64,000 nucleotides of DNA from an uncultured Paracoccaceae bacterium (GTDB taxonomy: Bacteria; Pseudomonadota; Alphaproteobacteria; Rhodobacterales; Rhodobacteraceae): assembly GCA_947503925.1 (NCBI GenBank), contig CANNFQ010000001.1, forward strand, positions 1,116,001 to 1,180,000, given 5' to 3'. Of the stretch, positions 27,783 through 35,501 are shown in pieces. The translations under genes were made by a program, and so were the position numbers. Position 1 is the stretch's first letter. Each line of letters opens with the position of its first letter. Below the pieces are notes generated by a model that saw only the letters and a program-made list of their open reading frames with translations, had not been told where the DNA came from and ran no database searches.

Positions 27783-28358
27783 ATGAGCAGGTCCCCAAAA
27801 ATCAATGCGAGCGGCATCGCCGTCGCGCTTACACTTCTTGCCAGTTGCAATCAGATAGCACCACCGGTGGTTATTGAACCACCCGCCAATGTTGTCCCTG
27901 CGCCACCCGAAAATCTGGATGCATACGCAAAGGCATTTCTGAACGGGATCCAACCGGTATCAATCGCGGAATCGCGCGAATATTGCGGCTTTTTCGTCCG
28001 CACAAGGGATGGCAAGGTGCAGGGCACACCGCCCCGCGCAGGAACGCCGGATAGTTGCATTGCCGGTTTCGTTCCGCAAAACGCCATTGCAAGCTATCAC
28101 ACCCATGGCGGCTACCTGCCCAACTATTTCAATGAAATCCCATCGGTCGACGACGCGCTCAGCGCGATTGACGTGGCACTTGATGATTATGTCAGCACAC
28201 CGGGTGGCCGCCTGTGGCGCGTGGACGGCAACACTGGCAACGCAGAGATGCTTTGCGGTCGAAGCTGCCTGGTCGACGATCCGCTTTATCGCACCAGCCC
28301 GCGCAACCAAAGGCTCGACAGCCTGACCTTGAACGAACTGCGCGCGCTTCAAAGCTGA
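27783..28358 (+). CDS. DUF4329 lipoprotein with JAMM-like residues
   Basis: A 191-residue protein with a lipoprotein signal (lipobox LASC, Cys22), a Pro-rich linker, then a DUF4329 domain. Glu66 in REYCGFFV, His106 and His108 in SYHTHGGYLP, and Ser121 to Asp124 in PSVDD reproduce the order of the JAB/JAMM zinc-protease signature (E, HxH, SxxD), with a longer HxH-to-S spacing (12 instead of about 7). It should sit on the periplasmic face of a membrane. An isopeptidase or peptidase role is inference; DUF4329 also occurs as a toxin-associated domain. Two Cys pairs (C68/C92, C-G-R-S-C) could form disulphides. Confidence 0.78.
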   Translation: MSRSPKINASGIAVALTLLASCNQIAPPVVIEPPANVVPAPPENLDAYAKAFLNGIQPVSIAESREYCGFFVRTRDGKVQGTPPRAGTPDSCIAGFVPQNAIASYHTHGGYLPNYFNEIPSVDDALSAIDVALDDYVSTPGGRLWRVDGNTGNAEMLCGRSCLVDDPLYRTSPRNQRLDSLTLNELRALQS

Positions 28359-28362
28359 CACC

Positions 28363-28407
28363 GTTAGCGAAAACGGTTAGCGCAATCAGTCGCGTTTATC
28401 GCTAACA
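28363..28407. promoter_or_regulatory. Cluster of CceR-like half-sites upstream of the first gap gene
   Basis: GTTAGCG occurs at 28363 and 28376 on the plus strand and GTTTATCGCTAACA at 28394-28407 matches 11 of 14 positions of TGTTAGCGCTAACA. The cluster ends 84 bp before the GAPDH start at 28492. Confidence 0.5.
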
Positions 28408-28491
28408 TATTGGGATCACGTCGCTTTTAGCTTGGCATGCTGCTGTCTGCCGACCTATAGAAAAGCCAGCGAAAACGACGAGGTAACGGGT

Positions 28492-29493
28492 ATGACGGTC
28501 ACAATCGGAATCAATGGCTTTGGCCGGATTGGGCGTTGCACCCTCGCCCATATTACCGAAGCCGCCCGCAATGACGTTCAGGTGGTCAAGATCAACGCCA
28601 CCGGCCCAATTGAAACGAACGCCCATCTTCTAAAATATGACAGCATCCATGGCCGCTTTGGCAGCCCCGTGACGGTAAAAGATAACACGCTTGATCTGGG
28701 CCGCGGCCCGATTGACGTGATGTCCACCTATGACCCGACAGAGCTGGACTGGGACGGCGTCGATGTTGTTCTGGAATGCACTGGCAAATTCAATGACGGC
28801 ACGAAATCCGACATCCACCTGCAGCGTGGCGCGAAAAAGGTTCTGATCTCTGCTCCCGCCAAAAACGTAGATCGCACCGTCGTTTATGGTGTGAACCACC
28901 GCGATCTGATCGCAAATGAACGCATGGTCTCTAACGGCTCTTGCACGACCAATTGCCTCGCTCCGCTCGCCAAGGTGCTGAATGACGCGATCGGCATCGA
29001 ACGCGGGATCATGACGACGATCCACAGCTATACCGGGGATCAGCCAACACTGGACCGGCGGCATAACGACCTATATCGCGCGCGGGCCGCTGCGATGGCG
29101 ATGATCCCAACCTCAACCGGTGCGGCGAAAGCATTGGGCGAAGTGCTACCCGAATTGGCAGGCAAGCTCGACGGCACCGCAATCCGGGTGCCCACCCCCA
29201 ATGTCAGCGCCGTTGATTTGACATTCGAGGCTGGAAAATCCGTTACCGCGGACGATGTCAACGCCATCATGGCCGAAGCCGCCGCAGGCTACATGGGCAT
29301 GGTCATGTCCTATGACGACGAGGCCAAGGTTAGCATTGATTTCAACCACACGACGCAAAGCTGCATCTTTGCCCCCGACCAGACAAAGGTCGTCGGCGGC
29401 AAAACGGTGCGCGTACTGGGCTGGTACGATAATGAATGGGGCTTTTCAGCGCGCATGGCTGATGTGGCGGGCACAATGGGACGCCTGCAATAA
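28492..29493 (+). CDS. gap: Glyceraldehyde-3-phosphate dehydrogenase, first copy (probably NADP-preferring)
   Basis: A 333-residue type I GAPDH. The Rossmann motif is INGFGRIGR, catalytic Cys151 is in GSCTTNC, and His178 in IHSYTGD. At the position where NAD-specific enzymes have Asp (Bacillus Asp32) it has Ala36 (INATGP), and at the Leu187-Pro188 position it has Arg189-Arg190 (LDRRHNDL), changes that favour binding the 2'-phosphate of NADP. The start at 28492 (GAGGT upstream) is preferred to 28432. Probably gluconeogenic or NADPH-linked; that is inference. Second copy follows at 29777. Confidence 0.93.
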   Translation: MTVTIGINGFGRIGRCTLAHITEAARNDVQVVKINATGPIETNAHLLKYDSIHGRFGSPVTVKDNTLDLGRGPIDVMSTYDPTELDWDGVDVVLECTGKFNDGTKSDIHLQRGAKKVLISAPAKNVDRTVVYGVNHRDLIANERMVSNGSCTTNCLAPLAKVLNDAIGIERGIMTTIHSYTGDQPTLDRRHNDLYRARAAAMAMIPTSTGAAKALGEVLPELAGKLDGTAIRVPTPNVSAVDLTFEAGKSVTADDVNAIMAEAAAGYMGMVMSYDDEAKVSIDFNHTTQSCIFAPDQTKVVGGKTVRVLGWYDNEWGFSARMADVAGTMGRLQ

Positions 29494-29552
29494 GCGCGCG
29501 CCCCGGCGTCACATGCTTTGCCAAATCTGCCCGGCCCGGTTAGACGGACTGC

Positions 29553-29696
29553 ATGACGAATAAGATCGCTGTCTTTCTTGGTTTGTTGATTATCGGCTTT
29601 TTCGCCCTTGATCATTTCGTGCTGCACTGGAACGCGCCGCTCTTTCTGATGCGCAAACTGGTCGCATTGATCGAATACCTCGCCATCTGGCGCTGA
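29553..29696 (+). CDS. Small membrane protein between the two gap genes
   Basis: A 47-residue ORF: MTNKIAVFLGLLIIGFFALD, then FVLHWNAPLFLMRKLVALIEYLAIWR. One N-terminal transmembrane helix followed by an amphipathic helix. It lies 59 bp after the first gap stop and 80 bp before the second gap start. No ribosome binding site stands out beyond GGAC. Position between conserved genes and membrane-protein composition support it being real. Confidence 0.6.
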   Translation: MTNKIAVFLGLLIIGFFALDHFVLHWNAPLFLMRKLVALIEYLAIWR

Positions 29697-29740
29697 TCAC
29701 TTCACAGCCAGACCGCTTGACCTTTTGGCATAAATCGCAA

Positions 29741-29754
29741 TGTTAGCGCCAACA
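29741..29754. promoter_or_regulatory. CceR-like operator upstream of the second gap gene
   Basis: TGTTAGCGCCAACA matches 13 of 14 positions of the palindrome TGTTAGCGCTAACA, ending 22 bp before the GAPDH start. CceR in Rhodobacter sphaeroides is a LacI-type regulator of glycolytic and TCA genes; its binding here is inference. Confidence 0.6.
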
Positions 29755-29776
29755 TTATCGCTCAGGAGGACAGGCA

Positions 29777-30778
29777 ATGGCCGTCAAAGTAGCAATCAAC
29801 GGATTTGGCCGGATTGGCCGCAATGTACTGCGCGCGATCATCGAAAGCGGACGGACAGATATTGAGGTGGTGGCGATCAATGACCTTGGCCCGGTCGAAA
29901 CCAATGCGCATCTCTTGCAATTTGATTCCGTGCATGGCCGGTTTCCCGCGACGGTTACCACAACCGAAACAACAATCGATGTCGGCCGTGGTCCGATGGA
30001 AGTGACCGCAATCCGCAATCCGGCTGACCTGCCTTGGTCAGACGTGGATGTGGTGCTGGAATGTACGGGCATCTTTACCAGCAAAGAGGCATGCCAGGCG
30101 CATCTCGACAACGGATCCAACCGCGTCCTGATCTCTGCGCCTGGTAAAAATGCAGATAAAACAATTGTCTATGGTGTGAATGATAGTGTGTTGACCAGCG
30201 ATGACATCGTCGTCTCGAATGCGTCCTGCACGACAAACTGTCTGTCGCCTGTGGCCAAAGTGCTGAATGATGCCATCGGTATTACCAAAGGTTTCATGAC
30301 CACAATCCATAGCTACACGGGCGACCAACCAACACTGGACACGATGCACAAGGATTTATACCGCGCCCGCGCCGCGGCATTGTCGATGATTCCAACCTCC
30401 ACCGGGGCTGCCAAGGCCGTGGGCCTCGTCCTGCCCGAACTGAATGGCAAGCTGGACGGTGTTGCGATCCGGGTGCCAACACCAAATGTGTCGGTCGTAG
30501 ACCTGACTTTTGAGGCCTCGCGCACAACGAATGTCGAAGAGGTCAATAACGCGATCATCGCCGCCGCTGACGGGCCGTTGAAAGGTGTTTTGGGCTATAC
30601 CGACCTGCCGATGGTTAGTACCGACTTTAACCATGACCCGCATTCATCGATCTTTCACCTCGATCAAACCAAGGTTTTGGACGGCAATATGGTGCGCATC
30701 CTGACATGGTATGACAATGAATGGGGTTTCTCGAACCGGATGGCCGATACGGCTGTTGCGATGGGCAAACTCATCTAA
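29777..30778 (+). CDS. gap: Glyceraldehyde-3-phosphate dehydrogenase, second copy (NAD-type)
   Basis: A 333-residue type I GAPDH with catalytic Cys151 (ASCTTNC) and His178. Unlike the first copy it keeps Asp36 (INDLGP), the residue that selects NAD over NADP, and has Thr189-Met190 at the second coenzyme position. It is the likely glycolytic enzyme. The start has a strong AGGAGG ribosome binding site and lies just after a CceR-like operator. An intrinsic terminator follows. Confidence 0.96.
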   Translation: MAVKVAINGFGRIGRNVLRAIIESGRTDIEVVAINDLGPVETNAHLLQFDSVHGRFPATVTTTETTIDVGRGPMEVTAIRNPADLPWSDVDVVLECTGIFTSKEACQAHLDNGSNRVLISAPGKNADKTIVYGVNDSVLTSDDIVVSNASCTTNCLSPVAKVLNDAIGITKGFMTTIHSYTGDQPTLDTMHKDLYRARAAALSMIPTSTGAAKAVGLVLPELNGKLDGVAIRVPTPNVSVVDLTFEASRTTNVEEVNNAIIAAADGPLKGVLGYTDLPMVSTDFNHDPHSSIFHLDQTKVLDGNMVRILTWYDNEWGFSNRMADTAVAMGKLI

Positions 30779-30797
30779 GATCACATATGATTTTCGC

Positions 30798-30832
30798 AAA
30801 AAATGCCGGTCCGTCGCGACTGGCATTTTTTT
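30798..30832 (+). terminator. Rho-independent terminator after the second gap gene
   Basis: ATGCCGGT pairs with ACTGGCAT (one G-U) around an 8-nt loop, flanked by an A-run on the left and seven T on the right, so it may work in both directions. It is about 20 bp after the gap stop. Confidence 0.88.
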
Positions 30833-30963
30833 GTGCAGTTGGCAAACTTGGCCATGCGTTTTCCGCATGACTGCCAGCGCTAACTGTCAGTTGTTCCGCG
30901 CTGCAGCATCGCTAAATGGTGATCAAAATCAATGAAACGCGATGACTTGAAAGGAGCACGCAA

Positions 30964-31122
30964 ATGACAACTTTGAACACAGTTCGCACTGCCATTAAAA
31001 GGCGCGTGGCCTATAGCCGCCTGAGGCGCGAACTCCAGAACATGCCACTGGAAGTGGCTATTGATCTGGGGATGTTCCGTGAAGATGCGGCCAAAACCGC
31101 TGCCAAAGCTGTCTATGGCTAA
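30964..31122 (+). CDS. Small basic DUF1127-like protein
   Basis: A 52-residue ORF, MTTLNTVRTAIKRRVAYSRL followed by RRELQNMPLEVAIDLGMFREDAAKTAAKAVYG. The pattern Y-x-R-x-R-x-E-L..MP...A.DLG....DA..A...AVYG resembles small DUF1127-like proteins of Rhodobacteraceae, some of which bind RNA or affect phosphate and carbon metabolism in other alphaproteobacteria. It has a strong ribosome binding site (AAGGAG), its own terminator, and a weak CceR-like site (30872-30885) upstream. Confidence 0.75.
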   Translation: MTTLNTVRTAIKRRVAYSRLRRELQNMPLEVAIDLGMFREDAAKTAAKAVYG

Positions 31123-31147
31123 ACCCCGGGCACATAATAAAACACAG

Positions 31148-31169
31148 CCGTCCCGATGGGGCGGGTTTT
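31148..31169 (+). terminator. Terminator after the small DUF1127-like gene
   Basis: CCGTCCC pairs with GGGGCGG (one G-U) around GAT and is followed by GTTTT. On the minus strand the same hairpin is followed by a TTTTATTAT stretch after 4 nt, so it may also stop the convergent hydrolase transcript. Confidence 0.7.
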
Positions 31170-31170
31170 G

Positions 31171-31944
31171 TCATTTCAGAACATCGTTAAGAAACGCGTC
31201 AATGCGAGCCTGATAACCCGCCTGCCCGGCCAGATTGTTATGCGTCGCACCTTCAATGGGATGAAAAACCACCTGCAATCCTGCATCCCGCATCAACCCG
31301 ATCAAACGCTCTCCATGCGACATCGGAATAAGCTGATCCGCCGTTCCATGCTGAACCAGAACAGGTGCCCGCAACTGCGGCACCAGCTGCGCTGAATTCC
31401 ATTTCTGAACCCCCGGCAGAAAACAGGCAGGCAGCCAAGAGGCCCGGGTCATCAGTTTGCACATCTTCGCGTAGGGCGCATCAAGGATAATTGCCGCCAC
31501 ATCCCGCTGAGCTGCGACATATTGCGCCAAACCTGTGCCCATCGAATACCCATGCACGACTATTGGGCCATCGTGACGGCCCGCCAACCAATCATATGCG
31601 GCCAGCGCATCATCTTTCAGCCGAACCTCGGATGGTTTGCCCGGAATGCCGCCCCCGCCCGGGTATTCCATCGCTGCAATTGTACGCCCAGCATTCACAT
31701 GAGCATCAAGCGTATAGGTGAAATAGGAAAGCGCACCACCATTCCCCATGAAGAAAAGAACAGCCGCCTCATCATCCCCCTCCGCAATGGCCATGGCTAC
31801 ATTGCGGTTGGTCACCACCGACTGCGTCCAACCCGGGGCATCAAAACGATCAGGCCCAAATGGATAGATGAATTGCGGATGCAGCCAGACCATCGCAATG
31901 CCATAAGCAAGATAAAGGCTGGCCAGCATCAAGACCAGTTTCAC
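31171..31944 (-). CDS. Alpha/beta hydrolase, membrane-anchored or exported
   Basis: A 257-residue alpha/beta hydrolase. The N-terminal hydrophobic segment (LVLMLASLYLAYGIAMVWL) is an anchor or signal peptide. The nucleophile elbow is GYSMGTG (about residue 133), the oxyanion region FFMGNGGALSYF, and the catalytic His is probably in GATHNNLAG near residue 238; the acid is probably in HGTADQLIP. Similar to the serine aminopeptidase/BEM46-like group; substrate unknown. The start overlaps the coaD stop by 4 bp. Confidence 0.85.
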   Translation of the reverse strand: MKLVLMLASLYLAYGIAMVWLHPQFIYPFGPDRFDAPGWTQSVVTNRNVAMAIAEGDDEAAVLFFMGNGGALSYFTYTLDAHVNAGRTIAAMEYPGGGGIPGKPSEVRLKDDALAAYDWLAGRHDGPIVVHGYSMGTGLAQYVAAQRDVAAIILDAPYAKMCKLMTRASWLPACFLPGVQKWNSAQLVPQLRAPVLVQHGTADQLIPMSHGERLIGLMRDAGLQVVFHPIEGATHNNLAGQAGYQARIDAFLNDVLK

Positions 31945-32435
31945 CCGCTGAACCGTGTCAGCAGAGCCTGATTGACCGCCGGGGTCACGAATTTCGATAC
32001 GTCACCACCCAGTCGGGCGATTTCCTTGACCAGCTTTGACGCAATGGCCTGATGCTGCGCCTCGGCCATCAGGAACACGGTTTCAATGCTGTTATCCAGC
32101 GCCCGGTTCATGCCAACCATTTGATATTCATACTCAAAATCGGCAACGGCACGCAGGCCACGGATAATCACCGATGCATCGACATCGCGGGCACAGTCGA
32201 TCAACAGGTTTTCGAACGGATGGGCGACAATCTCGCAGCCTGTACCGTTACTAAGCGGGGCGCATTCCGCCTCGACCATAGCCACCCGTTCTTCGAGATC
32301 AAACATCGGCCCCTTATCGCGATTGATCGCAACACCGATGACCAACCGGTCCACCAGCGAACAGGCGCGACGGATAATATCCAAATGGCCCAATGTGATC
32401 GGGTCAAACGTTCCGGGGTAAAGCCCAATACGCAT
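31941..32435 (-). CDS. coaD: Phosphopantetheine adenylyltransferase
   Basis: A 164-residue nucleotidyltransferase of coenzyme A synthesis that adds AMP to 4'-phosphopantetheine. The TxGH motif is in YPGTFDPITLGHLDIIRRA, IIRGLRAVADFEYEYQM is the substrate region, and IASKLVKEIARLGGDVSKFV is the C-terminal ATP-binding block. Start MRIGLYPG at 32435 is the family start rather than the extended frame to 32468. Confidence 0.97.
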   Translation of the reverse strand: MRIGLYPGTFDPITLGHLDIIRRACSLVDRLVIGVAINRDKGPMFDLEERVAMVEAECAPLSNGTGCEIVAHPFENLLIDCARDVDASVIIRGLRAVADFEYEYQMVGMNRALDNSIETVFLMAEAQHQAIASKLVKEIARLGGDVSKFVTPAVNQALLTRFSG

Positions 32436-32498
32436 GGTGCACCTCGTCTTGGCATCATTCTGGGGCACGCAACATTATTGCCCGGGCAATTGCAAGGG

Positions 32499-32933
32499 CT
32501 AGTGCCCCATGATCATGCCTTCTAGGGCATCCTTTTCCATGGCGAGTTCAGCCAACCGGGCCTTGACCGTGTCACCAATCGAAATCAGGCCAATCATCTT
32601 GCCATCATCCATCACAGGGATATGACGGAACCGGCCTGTGGTCATCATCTCAAGCACTTCGAGGGCAGTGTCAGACGGTTTACAGGTGACCAGCTTGGCG
32701 GTCATCAAGTTACTGACGGGTTCAGACAGACAGGCGGTACCGCGTTTGCCCATCTCACGCACGATATCACGCTCGGACAAGATCCCATCCAAGGCTTCAC
32801 CATCCGAGGACACAACAACCGTCCCGATCCTTTTTTCCGACAAAAGCTTGACCGCATCATCGACCATGTCGGTCGGTCGAACCGATATGACGCCAACATC
32901 TGCCTTGGATTTCAGGATTTGGGATACGATCAT
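32499..32933 (-). CDS. CBS domain-containing protein
   Basis: A 144-residue protein made of two CBS domains (about 8-65 and 78-135), with IGTVVVSSDGEALDGILSERDIVREMGKRG and HIPVMDDGKMIGLISIGDTVKARL. CBS pairs sense adenosine nucleotides; stand-alone ones act as energy sensors for partner proteins. No partner is evident. It lies between coaD and a LysR gene, in the same direction. Confidence 0.93.
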   Translation of the reverse strand: MIVSQILKSKADVGVISVRPTDMVDDAVKLLSEKRIGTVVVSSDGEALDGILSERDIVREMGKRGTACLSEPVSNLMTAKLVTCKPSDTALEVLEMMTTGRFRHIPVMDDGKMIGLISIGDTVKARLAELAMEKDALEGMIMGH

Positions 32934-32962
32934 GACCTACTCCTCTATTGAGTTTTAGCGTG

Positions 32963-33865
32963 TCAAATCGGGGCCCTACCTGTCAAGCGTGCCTTTTGCT
33001 CCAACCGTGCAACCTCGGCCTGCAAACCGGTAGTCAGAGCCTGCGCAAACCGGGTCAAACGGTCCGATTGCCGGTCGGATCGATGCCGCACCAGATAAAA
33101 TGAACGGTGCAATGCAATCTCATCTGGCATAACAATGCGCAATTCCGGTGCAAAGGGCAGGATGAAGTCATGCACAAACCCGACCCCATTTTGCCGCAAC
33201 ATCTGCAACTGGACAGCGACTGAGTTTGAGGCCAGTTGCACTCCGCCCGCCCCCAGATCCCCAAGATAGTCCAATTCCTTGTCAAAGATCATATCTGGGA
33301 TGTAGCCCACTACCGGGCGCCCATGTAGATCCTCGCGAGTTACGACTGGGGCCGCATCCGCGCGGGTCGCAAGGTGCAGCTGATAGTCAGTGATCTTCTG
33401 CACGGTCAGACGACTTGCCGCCGGGGGGCTGACTGTGACCGCCATATCCGCCTCGCGCCGGGACAGGTTGACGACACGCGGCAAGGCCAGCACTTGCACC
33501 TCAAGCTCTGGATTTTCGCCCTGTATCGCGGCACAGACTTGCGGCAATAGGAAGTTGGCCGCACCATCCGGTGCTCCGATGCGGATTTGCCCGGTCAATG
33601 CGGATGAGGCGCCCTGCCCCTCGTCCAAAGCGAGCGACAATTGCGCCTCGGCCTCTGCTGCGCGAATGCGCATCCGTTCGCCCAGATCAGTAAGGGCATA
33701 GCCCTGGGGGGATTTCACGAATAGCGCGGCACCCAGTGACCGTTCCAAACGGCCAACGCGACGTCCCAATGTTGCCGGATCCATTTTTAGGACAGGGGCC
33801 GCCCCCGACAGGCTTTCCGCCCGGGCCACCGCCAAAAATACTCTTATGTCATCCCAGTTATCCAT
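32963..33865 (-). CDS. LysR family regulator divergent from mmsA
   Basis: A 300-residue LysR regulator. The N-terminal HTH is MDNWDDIRVFLAVARAESLSGAAPVLKMDPATLGRRVGRLERSLG, and the effector domain starts near residue 90 (LTGQIRIGAPDGAANFLLPQV). The start MDNWDDIR at 33865 (AAGGGTG upstream) is preferred to 33886. It is divergent from the valine-degradation gene mmsA, whose promoter contains a dyad suited to a LysR protein, so it is probably the local activator or repressor. Confidence 0.92.
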   Translation of the reverse strand: MDNWDDIRVFLAVARAESLSGAAPVLKMDPATLGRRVGRLERSLGAALFVKSPQGYALTDLGERMRIRAAEAEAQLSLALDEGQGASSALTGQIRIGAPDGAANFLLPQVCAAIQGENPELEVQVLALPRVVNLSRREADMAVTVSPPAASRLTVQKITDYQLHLATRADAAPVVTREDLHGRPVVGYIPDMIFDKELDYLGDLGAGGVQLASNSVAVQLQMLRQNGVGFVHDFILPFAPELRIVMPDEIALHRSFYLVRHRSDRQSDRLTRFAQALTTGLQAEVARLEQKARLTGRAPI

Positions 33866-33872
33866 CACACCC

Positions 33873-33886
33873 TTGCATTCTTGCAA
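33873..33886. promoter_or_regulatory. LysR-type recognition box upstream of mmsA
   Basis: TTGCA-N4-TGCAA is a dyad with the T-N11-A geometry of LysR boxes. Its centre is about 64 bp upstream of the start predicted from the promoter at 33910-33937, the usual place for the LysR recognition site. An 8-bp inverted repeat CTTGCATT (33872) / AATGCAAG (33922) also spans the promoter. Confidence 0.55.
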
Positions 33887-33909
33887 AACGATTTTGGCAG
33901 ATTGCTTCT

Positions 33910-33937
33910 TTTACAGCCAAAAATGCAAGCCTATACT
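33910..33937 (+). promoter_or_regulatory. Predicted sigma-70 promoter of mmsA
   Basis: TTTACA (33910-33915), a 16-bp spacer and TATACT (33932-33937) predict a transcript starting near 33944, giving an 18-nt leader with ribosome binding site GGAG before the ATG at 33962. Confidence 0.6.
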
Positions 33938-33961
33938 CGCGGCAACCAAATGGAGGCACTG

Positions 33962-35461
33962 ATGCAAGAACTGACCCATTACATCAACGGCGCGCATGTC
34001 AAAGGGACATCCGGGCGTTTCGCCGATGTCTACAACCCCGCCACTGGCGAGGTGCAGGCAAAGGTTCCGCTGGCCAATGCAGAAGAAATGGCACAAGCCG
34101 TCGAAATCGCGGCCAAAACGCAACCCGCCTGGGCCGCCACCAACCCACAGCGTCGCGCACGGGTCATGATGGCTTTTGTTGGCCTGCTGAACCGCGATAT
34201 GGATAAACTGGCCGACGCATTGTCACGCGAACACGGCAAAACCCTGCCTGATGCCAAAGGCGATGTGCAGCGCGGGCTTGAGGTCGTCGAATACTGCATC
34301 GGCGCGCCGCAGATGCTGAAGGGCGAGTTTACCGACGCCGCCGGCCCGGGCATCGATATGTATTCGATGAAACAGGCGCTTGGCGTCACGGCGGGTATCA
34401 CACCATTCAATTTCCCTGCAATGATCCCCATGTGGATGTTTGCACCCGCAATCGTCTGCGGCAACGCCTTCATTCTTAAACCATCCGAACGCGACCCGTC
34501 CGTGCCGCTCATGCTGGCCGAGCTGATGGAAGAGGCTGGGCTGCCCAAAGGCATCCTGCAAGTCGTCAATGGTGACAAGGAAGCCGTTGACGCGATCCTT
34601 TACGATGACACGATCCAATCGGTCGGCTTCGTCGGTTCCACGCCGATCGCCGAATACATCTATGGCACCGGCTGCGCGCAGGGAAAGCGCGTGCAGTGCT
34701 TTGGCGGGGCAAAGAACCACATGATCATCATGCCTGACGCAGACATGGATCAGGCGGCCGATGCATTGGTCGGCGCAGGCTATGGTGCCGCTGGCGAACG
34801 CTGCATGGCAATCTCGGTCGCTGTTCCGGTGGGTGATGAAACCGCCGACCGGCTGATCGAAAAACTGGTACCACGGGTCGAGGCGCTCAAGGTCGGTCCC
34901 TATACGGCAGGCAATGACGTGGACTATGGGCCGGTTGTGACTGCGGCAGCAAAGCAAAACATTGGGCGGCTTGTGCAAACCGGCATCGATCAGGGTGCCA
35001 AGCTCGTCGTCGACGGGCGCGATTTCCGCCTGCAAGGCTATGAGGACGGGTTCTTTGTGGGCGCGCATCTGTTCGACAACGTGACCAAGGACATGGATAT
35101 CTACAAAACCGAAATCTTCGGCCCTGTCCTGTCGACCGTGCGTGCGCAAAGCTATGATGAGGCGATTGGCCTCGCCATGGATCACGAATATGGCAACGGC
35201 ACCGCGATCTTCACCCGCGACGGTGACACCGCACGCGATTTCGCCAGCCGGATCAATATCGGCATGGTTGGGGTGAACGTCCCGATCCCGGTGCCGCTGG
35301 CCTATCACACTTTCGGCGGCTGGAAGAAATCAATGTTTGGCGACCTCAACCAGCATGGGCCGGATGCGTTCAAGTTTTATACGCGGACAAAAACAGTCAC
35401 ATCACGCTGGCCGTCAGGGATCAAGGAAGGCGGCGAATTCTCGATCCCGGTCATGGAATAA
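33962..35461 (+). CDS. mmsA: CoA-acylating methylmalonate-semialdehyde dehydrogenase
   Basis: A 499-residue aldehyde dehydrogenase that converts (methyl)malonate semialdehyde plus CoA and NAD to propionyl- or acetyl-CoA at the end of valine (and inositol) breakdown. Landmarks are GVTAGITPFNFPAMIPMWMF, the cofactor segment VGFVGSTPIAEYIY, and the catalytic cysteine in GAAGERCMAISVAV (about residue 284). Start MQELTHYINGAHVKG at 33962 with GGAG upstream; normal length. Divergent from a LysR gene. Confidence 0.96.
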   Translation: MQELTHYINGAHVKGTSGRFADVYNPATGEVQAKVPLANAEEMAQAVEIAAKTQPAWAATNPQRRARVMMAFVGLLNRDMDKLADALSREHGKTLPDAKGDVQRGLEVVEYCIGAPQMLKGEFTDAAGPGIDMYSMKQALGVTAGITPFNFPAMIPMWMFAPAIVCGNAFILKPSERDPSVPLMLAELMEEAGLPKGILQVVNGDKEAVDAILYDDTIQSVGFVGSTPIAEYIYGTGCAQGKRVQCFGGAKNHMIIMPDADMDQAADALVGAGYGAAGERCMAISVAVPVGDETADRLIEKLVPRVEALKVGPYTAGNDVDYGPVVTAAAKQNIGRLVQTGIDQGAKLVVDGRDFRLQGYEDGFFVGAHLFDNVTKDMDIYKTEIFGPVLSTVRAQSYDEAIGLAMDHEYGNGTAIFTRDGDTARDFASRINIGMVGVNVPIPVPLAYHTFGGWKKSMFGDLNQHGPDAFKFYTRTKTVTSRWPSGIKEGGEFSIPVME

Positions 35462-35464
35462 ATC

Positions 35465-35500
35465 GAAAACCAAAATGGCGTCCCGCCAACGGGGCGCCAT
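35465..35500 (-). terminator. Terminator of the lipase-like gene (convergent with mmsA)
   Basis: On the minus strand ATGGCGCCCC pairs with GGGACGCCAT (one G-U) around a 6-nt loop, followed by TTTTGGTTTT. It starts 2 bp after the stop of the gene at 35502. On the plus strand the hairpin follows mmsA but lacks a T-tract. Confidence 0.8.
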
Positions 35501-35501
35501 G

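Noticed and set aside
34223..35308. 361-residue minus-strand frame
   Set aside because: Antisense shadow of mmsA; rich in His, Arg and Asp with no domain.
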